A program made the translations under genes and the position numbers. From CAZCCC01 sp964497245 (GTDB taxonomy: Bacteria > Patescibacteriota > Patescibacteriia > Buchananbacterales > UBA6539), in the NCBI GenBank assembly GCA_964497245.1, contig CAZCCC010000034.1, forward strand, positions 1 through 10,570: a stretch of DNA of 10,570 nt, read 5' to 3'. Of the stretch, positions 6,994 through 10,570 are shown piece after piece. Each line of letters starts with the position of its first letter. The first letter of the stretch is position 1. The notes beneath the pieces were generated by a model. That model made no database searches, was not told the DNA's origin, and worked only from the letters and a program-made list of their open reading frames with translations.

Positions 6994-7509
6994 TTATTTA
7001 TCAATTAGTTCCAATTCTTTGCAAATATCATCAGTTGGCCAAATGGTTATTTTTTGAATATTAAACTTATCGTCCTTTATATTAAGAGTCAATTTTCTAA
7101 ATTCACCTATAAGTTGCCGGATGTCCTTTGAATTTTCTTTATTTTGGAAACGATCCATAATATCATTTAAGATTTTATTATCCGCAATCCATAAAGAAAT
7201 TTCAAAAGACATTTGATTTAATTCTTCATAATATTTCAGTAATTCGTCTTTGTCTAAGAATTGTTTTTCTTTGCCTCTAAATTTTATCCATTTAGCAAAA
7301 AATTTTGCTATAATTTCGGCTTTTTGTCTTTGTAATTGTGAAAATCTATACTCTTCTAGTTTTTTATCATATTCATGCTGAATTGATTTTTCAAGCCTAG
7401 ATTTTATCCAAACAGAAAACAAGAATTGAATCAAGGAAACTAAAATAATTACGATAATAGAACTTCCGATAAGTTGCTGAATGCTGATTTGTATTATTAT
7501 ATTCTCCAT
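6994..7509 (-). CDS. Single-TM coiled-coil hypothetical protein
   Basis: 171 residues. One strongly hydrophobic segment at about 12-35 is followed by a charged helical stretch, KSRLEKSIQHEYDKKLEEYR (36-55), continuing to about residue 80 and likely forming a coiled coil. The rest is helical and ends in an acidic tail (DDICKELELIDK). The bulk is predicted to be cytoplasmic. Proteins of this build, with a membrane anchor and an SIxHEYDKKLEEY-like helix, are often found beside type I RM and other defence genes, but no function is established. ATG 7507-7509 lies 3 bp after the stop of the hsdM remnant, and the TAA is 2 bp before an hsdS-like start, so the gene sits exactly between hsdM and hsdS sequence. 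A membrane effector or tether role is speculative. Confidence 0.65.
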   Translation of the reverse strand: MENIIIQISIQQLIGSSIIVIILVSLIQFLFSVWIKSRLEKSIQHEYDKKLEEYRFSQLQRQKAEIIAKFFAKWIKFRGKEKQFLDKDELLKYYEELNQMSFEISLWIADNKILNDIMDRFQNKENSKDIRQLIGEFRKLTLNIKDDKFNIQKITIWPTDDICKELELIDK

Positions 7510-7512
7510 ACT

Positions 7513-7884
7513 TTACTTCCAAAAACTTAATTTTTCACTTTTTGCCCACTCAATAAACTTTTCCGCCACGCCGTCGGGCAATTCGCCGTCGTGGTTGTGC
7601 AGGTCGTGATTGATGACTAAATGTCCGTTTTTATCCAGCTTTGGCTGATTGTTGCCGTTTTTAAGAAAAACATATTCACCGGAATTGTCCTTGCCGGATT
7701 TCTCCGAAACCGCAAAGAAAATCGGATAATCCTCAACTTTCGGGCAAAGTTTATCGTCCCACTTTTGCACGAAAAGCACGCTGGTTTTTGTTCCGGTGTG
7801 CGGTTTAAAAGTGTTTACATGAAGTCCGACAACTGCCAGGATTCTGGCTTTTTCTGAAATATACTCACGGATGTTTTTGTAGTT
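7513..7884 (-). pseudogene. hsdM: 3' remnant of type I DNA methyltransferase hsdM, copy 1
   Basis: The open frame from 7884 encodes only the C-terminal 123 residues of an N6-adenine methyltransferase HsdM. It begins NYKNIREYISEKARILAVVG, then HVNTFKPHTGTKTSVLFVQKW and YPIFFAVSEKSGKDNSGEYV. In intact HsdM this block follows the catalytic NPPF region and the LPDGIL strand, both absent here. An in-frame TAA (7885-7887) lies directly upstream. The nearest start within the frame is a GTG at 7777-7779, which would give an 88-residue peptide of unlikely function. Just upstream is an hsdS 5' stub joined out of frame. The stop is 3 bp before the TM-coiled-coil gene, so this is the true native hsdM end. 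Confidence 0.85.
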
Positions 7885-7925
7885 TTAGTAAGTCTTTTTT
7901 CATAATTTACTACTAAATATTGCAT
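7815..7925 (-). pseudogene. hsdS 5' stub fused out of frame to hsdM remnant (border repeat copy 3)
   Basis: The frame opens MQYLVVNYEKR, matching the hsdS start MQYSVVN. The first 22 bases (7904-7925) differ from intact hsdS at two positions. It then reads through hsdM sequence in the wrong frame to a TAA at 7815-7817. The AAATAAC-type bases just before the ATG are also shared with copy 2. It marks a recombination seam between the start of an hsdS and the inside of an hsdM. Expression is doubtful. Confidence 0.7.
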
Positions 7926-7947
7926 GGTTATTTTTTAATTCTCATCG

Positions 7948-8045
7948 GTGATACTATATAATTTTATAGTCTCACATTTCCTGTTTTGTGAGACTATACT
8001 TTTTGATAGTCTAATGCATGACACTATAAATTTTTTTAATCTCAC
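7948..8045. promoter_or_regulatory. Array of three 28-bp palindromes (operator-like), copy 1
   Basis: Six 11-bp half-sites of the form GTGAnACTATA or its complement alternate in orientation, starting at 7948, 7965, 7988, 8005, 8018 and 8035. They pair into three palindromes with an identical 17-bp start-to-start spacing (6-nt centre): 7948-7975, 7988-8015 and 8018-8045. The inner half-sites of the first two also form a perfect 12-bp inverted repeat (7965-7976 and 7987-7998). The array begins 9 bp after the fic stop and lies 23 bp before the hsdS stub ATG. Repeated dimer sites with fixed spacing suggest an operator. The winged-helix end of the adjacent Fic protein is a candidate binder, by inference. 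Confidence 0.65.
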
Positions 8046-8053
8046 TTTTAACA

Positions 8054-9136
8054 TTATTTGACAATATCAAGTAGTTTAATAAAGAAATACAGCTTATTCT
8101 TGCGCTTTTTATCCGATGAGATAACTCCGTTTTTCTCTAAAATCCCAATATATCTAAAAGCGCTTGCCTTTGGAATTTTAGAAATTCTAATAAAATCTTG
8201 GCTTTGAAAAATCGGCATAACAAAAAGCGCGTCAAGAATTTTGATGCTAAATTGCGACTTGGTCAGTTCGGTTATTCTCTGTTTTTTCTGCTCGTAAAGT
8301 CCGATAATTTTTTTGGCTTTGGCGATATTTTCTTTTGATTGTTCTATAACCGCTTGCAAGAAAAAGGTTATCCATCCGTCCCAATTATCATTTTTGGAAA
8401 TATCAAGCAGTGCTCCATAATATTCGTCTCGGTGAGATTCCAGATACTCACTTAAATAAAATGACGGGTAGAAAATAGCTTTTTTGAAATACAAAAATAA
8501 AGGCATTATCATTCGTCCGACTCTGCCGTTGCCGTCTATAAACGGATGGATCATTTCAAATTGCGCGTGAACAATAGCCAGTTGCACGAGCAAGTCCTTT
8601 TCTTCAGCGTGGATATACTTTTCCAGATTAGACATCAAATCGGCAATTTTTTCAGCGGACGGCGGAACATAGGTTGCCTGCTCGATTTTCGCTCCGGGCT
8701 TTCCGATAAATACCTGCTGTCGTCTAAAATTCCCCCTGTCTTTATTTTCACCACGCACTCCCTGAAGTAAAATTTCGTGCGCTTTTTTGATAACTCTTAT
8801 TGAAAACGATAATTTTTCCATCTCATCAATGGCCGCCTTTAACGCTTTTCTGTAATTTATGACTTCTTGGATGTCTTCGTATTTTTTCGTCTCTTTTTGG
8901 GGATTGGCTTCAAATTCCAAAACTTCTTTTAGTGTCGCTTGCGTCCCCTCAATACGAGAAGACAAAACCGCTTCATTGGTGGTCAATGGGCTCAAAAGCA
9001 CGGAAGAATTGGGAATGTTTTGGAGTAACGCGTCAAACCTGCCAATTTCCACATTGGCTTTGCCTATCAGATGAACAAAAGACTCCCATTTTATATTTTG
9101 AACCGGTAAATTTTTCGGTGAGTAGTTATTTGTCAT
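8054..9136 (-). CDS. fic: Fic family AMP-transferase with C-terminal winged helix, copy 1 (intact)
   Basis: Fic enzymes usually transfer AMP from ATP onto target proteins. The 360 residues hold, in order: an N-terminal Fic_N region with an inhibitory-helix motif SSRIEG at 59-64 (Ser59-xxx-Glu63-Gly64), which blocks ATP binding in this class; the flap RRQQVFIGKPG (138-148); the catalytic loop HPFIDGNGRVGR (197-208) with His197 and all key residues; and a C-terminal helix-turn-helix (about 294-345) seen in many self-regulating Fic proteins. The ATG at 9134-9136 is chosen. An upstream GTG at 9182-9184 would overlap the hsdM remnant and adds residues outside the family. The gene starts 11 bp after the hsdM remnant stop, in an hsdM-fic layout known from type I RM loci. 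A role as a toxin or modulator in the RM operon is plausible. Confidence 0.92.
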   Translation of the reverse strand: MTNNYSPKNLPVQNIKWESFVHLIGKANVEIGRFDALLQNIPNSSVLLSPLTTNEAVLSSRIEGTQATLKEVLEFEANPQKETKKYEDIQEVINYRKALKAAIDEMEKLSFSIRVIKKAHEILLQGVRGENKDRGNFRRQQVFIGKPGAKIEQATYVPPSAEKIADLMSNLEKYIHAEEKDLLVQLAIVHAQFEMIHPFIDGNGRVGRMIMPLFLYFKKAIFYPSFYLSEYLESHRDEYYGALLDISKNDNWDGWITFFLQAVIEQSKENIAKAKKIIGLYEQKKQRITELTKSQFSIKILDALFVMPIFQSQDFIRISKIPKASAFRYIGILEKNGVISSDKKRKNKLYFFIKLLDIVK

Positions 9137-9147
9137 ACTATTAAAAT

Positions 9148-9519
9148 TTATTTCCAAAAATTTAATTTCTCTTTCTTTGCCCACTCAATAAACTTTTCCG
9201 CTACGCCGTCGGGCAATTCGCCGTCGTGGTTGTGCAGGTCGTGATTGATGACTAAATGTCCGTTTTTATCCAGCTTTGGCTGATTGTTGCCGTTTTTAAG
9301 AAAAACATATTCACCGGAATTGTCCTTGCCGGATTTCTCCGAAACCGCAAAGAAAATCGGATAATCCTCAACTTTCGGGCAAAGTTTATCGTCCCACTTT
9401 TGCACGAAAAGCACGCTGGTTTTTGTTCCGGTGTGCGGTTTAAAAGTGTTTACATGAAGTCCGACAACTGCCAGGATTCTGGCTTTTTCTGAAATATACT
9501 CACGGATGTTTTTGTAGTT
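9148..9519 (-). pseudogene. hsdM: 3' remnant of hsdM, copy 2
   Basis: The same 123-codon C-terminal HsdM fragment as at 7513-7884, again with an in-frame TAA (9520-9522) directly upstream and no catalytic domain. It differs in its last codons (ends KKEKLNFWK) and is followed after 11 bp by fic instead of the TM-coiled-coil gene. The native hsdM end is therefore attached to two different downstream genes in the two copies. The inner GTG start (9412-9414) would give 88 residues. Confidence 0.85.
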
Positions 9520-9560
9520 TTAGTAAGTCTTTTTTCATAATTTACTACTAAATATTGCAT
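9450..9560 (-). pseudogene. hsdS 5' stub, copy 2 of the fused form (border repeat copy 4)
   Basis: Identical counterpart of 7815-7925. An hsdS-like start (9539-9560, ATG 9558-9560) is joined out of frame to the hsdM remnant. It arose with the tandem duplication and is not an independent insertion. Confidence 0.7.
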
Positions 9561-9582
9561 GGTTATTTTTTAATTCTCATCG

Positions 9583-9680
9583 GTGATACTATATAATTTT
9601 ATAGTCTCACATTTCCTGTTTTGTGAGACTATACTTTTTGATAGTCTAATGCATGACACTATAAATTTTTTTAATCTCAC
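9583..9680. promoter_or_regulatory. Array of three 28-bp palindromes, copy 2
   Basis: Same array as at 7948-8045, apparently base-for-base, with palindromes at 9583-9610, 9623-9650 and 9653-9680. It lies just after the stop of the second fic copy. Confidence 0.65.
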
Positions 9681-9688
9681 TTTTAACA

Positions 9689-10570
9689 TTATTTGACAAT
9701 ATCAAGTAGTTTAATAAAGAAATACAGCTTATTCTTGCGCTTTTTATCCGATGAGATAACTCCGTTTTTCTCTAAAATCCCAATATATCTAAAAGCGCTT
9801 GCCTTTGGAATTTTAGAAATTCTAATAAAATCTTGGCTTTGAAAAATCGGCATAACAAAAAGCGCGTCAAGAATTTTGATGCTAAATTGCGACTTGGTCA
9901 GTTCGGTTATTCTCTGTTTTTTCTGCTCGTAAAGTCCGATAATTTTTTTGGCTTTGGCGATATTTTCTTTTGATTGTTCTATAACCGCTTGCAAGAAAAA
10001 GGTTATCCATCCGTCCCAATTATCATTTTTGGAAATATCAAGCAGTGCTCCATAATATTCGTCTCGGTGAGATTCCAGATACTCACTTAAATAAAATGAC
10101 GGGTAGAAAATAGCTTTTTTGAAATACAAAAATAAAGGCATTATCATTCGTCCGACTCTGCCGTTGCCGTCTATAAACGGATGGATCATTTCAAATTGCG
10201 CGTGAACAATAGCCAGTTGCACGAGCAAGTCCTTTTCTTCAGCGTGGATATACTTTTCCAGATTAGACATCAAATCGGCAATTTTTTCAGCGGACGGCGG
10301 AACATAGGTTGCCTGCTCGATTTTCGCTCCGGGCTTTCCGATAAATACCTGCTGTCGTCTAAAATTCCCCCTGTCTTTATTTTCACCACGCACTCCCTGA
10401 AGTAAAATTTCGTGCGCTTTTTTGATAACTCTTATTGAAAACGATAATTTTTCCATCTCATCAATGGCCGCCTTTAACGCTTTTCTGTAATTTATGACTT
10501 CTTGGATGTCTTCGTATTTTTTCTTCTCAAAATACTGCAACACCATCTTATCATTCATGGCCATGGCAGC
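9689..10570 (-). pseudogene. fic: Chimeric or 5'-truncated fic, copy 2, open at window edge
   Basis: Carries residues from about Lys85 to the end of Fic copy 1 unchanged, including the catalytic HPFIDGNGRVGR loop and the winged helix. The first ~84 residues are replaced in frame by unrelated codons reading AAMAMNDKMVLQYFEK. The frame is still open at 10570, so the start may be the ATG at 10562-10564, the ATG at 10556-10558, or outside the window. The lost part includes the SSRIEG inhibitory helix, so a product would be a Fic core without N-terminal inhibition. It could be a real fusion, a decayed copy, or a contig-end assembly chimera. The last is a serious possibility because the break lies at the end of a long perfect repeat. 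Confidence 0.7.

Larger units (their letters stand above)
7513..9147. repeat. 1635-bp tandem duplication, copy 1
   Basis: Contains the hsdM remnant, hsdS stub, palindrome array and fic. The segment 7513-8893 recurs at 9148-10528 at a fixed offset of 1635 bp. By eye the two are identical from about 7569 to 8888. Seven substitutions cluster in the first ~55 bp, at the hsdM 3' end (for example SEKLSFWK against KEKLNFWK). The part 8894-9147, with the fic 5' end, is not repeated. Confidence 0.93.
9148..10528. repeat. 1635-bp tandem duplication, copy 2 (incomplete)
   Basis: Repeats 7513-8893. Identity ends at 10523-10528: one mismatch at 10524, four matching bases, then unrelated sequence to the window end. 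The break falls at a GAGA-GAAAAAATACG-like short homology on the minus strand, as expected for illegitimate recombination or for a mis-joined assembly. Confidence 0.9.

Noticed and set aside
7621..7857. Plus-strand frame of 78 codons, conserved identically at 9256-9492
   Set aside because: It is conserved only because the DNA is duplicated. It is antisense to hsdM sequence and has no recognisable protein features; the same applies to the frames at 8546-8770 and 10181-10405.
7965..7998. Perfect 12-bp inverted repeat as a transcription terminator
   Set aside because: There is no T-run after it on the minus strand, where the genes are. The fixed 17-bp spacing of half-sites across the whole array fits a protein-binding array better.
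9137..9184. GTG start extending fic to 376 residues
   Set aside because: It overlaps the hsdM remnant and adds sequence absent from the Fic family; ATG at 9134-9136 is better.
6161..9560. CRISPR array
   Set aside because: The 22-bp repeats are separated by whole genes, lie at start codons and encode the HsdS N-terminus; there are no regular spacers.
7513..10570. Insertion sequence or transposon as cause of the duplication
   Set aside because: No transposase, terminal inverted repeats or target-site duplication is seen around the unit borders.

Overview
The window looks like a piece of a low-GC bacterial genome, most likely a Patescibacteria/CPR lineage (Parcubacteria or Falkowbacteria type). 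This is inferred from the A/T-rich sequence, short intergenic gaps, weak ribosome binding sites, an archaeal-type UMP kinase next to mltG, and the HsdS sequence type. The phylum cannot be proven from this sequence alone.

Left part (1-4627), housekeeping and cell envelope. Five genes run on the minus strand in close succession: uppP (undecaprenyl-diphosphatase), pcm (isoaspartyl methyltransferase), a HIGH-motif nucleotidyltransferase, mltG (endolytic murein transglycosylase) and an archaeal-type UMP kinase cut by the left edge. Divergent from uppP, the plus strand carries a DUF212 (divergent PAP2) membrane protein, then a membrane-anchored NTF2/SnoaL-like protein that ends in a strong intrinsic terminator.

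Right part (4664-10570), a rearranged type I restriction-modification island, all on the minus strand. In transcription order it reads: a chimeric fic copy, an operator-like palindrome array, an hsdM 3' remnant, an intact fic, a second palindrome array, a second hsdM remnant, a one-TM coiled-coil protein, a HEPN-like protein, and an intact two-TRD hsdS. No methyltransferase catalytic domain and no hsdR is present, so HsdS lacks visible partners here.

Three kinds of structure go beyond the gene list. (1) A 1635-bp tandem duplication covers [hsdM 3' end - fic - palindrome array - hsdS 5' stub]. The copies look identical by eye over about 1.3 kb, but seven substitutions are packed into the first ~55 bp. 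(2) A 22-bp sequence that is the first codons of hsdS (MQYSxVN) recurs at four gene borders (6161-6182, 6970-6991, 7904-7925, 9539-9560), as if accessory genes had been inserted repeatedly just after the hsdS start. (3) Three tandem 28-bp palindromes (GTGAnACTATA, 6 nt, TATAGTnTCAC) lie between each fic stop and the hsdS stub. They are candidate operators, possibly for the winged-helix end of Fic.

Taken together, the region looks like an hsdM-hsdS border that acts as a hotspot for exchanging accessory toxin or defence genes (Fic, HEPN, TM-coiled coil). The right edge (10529-10570) is a chimeric junction, so assembly error must be excluded before the duplication is taken at face value.
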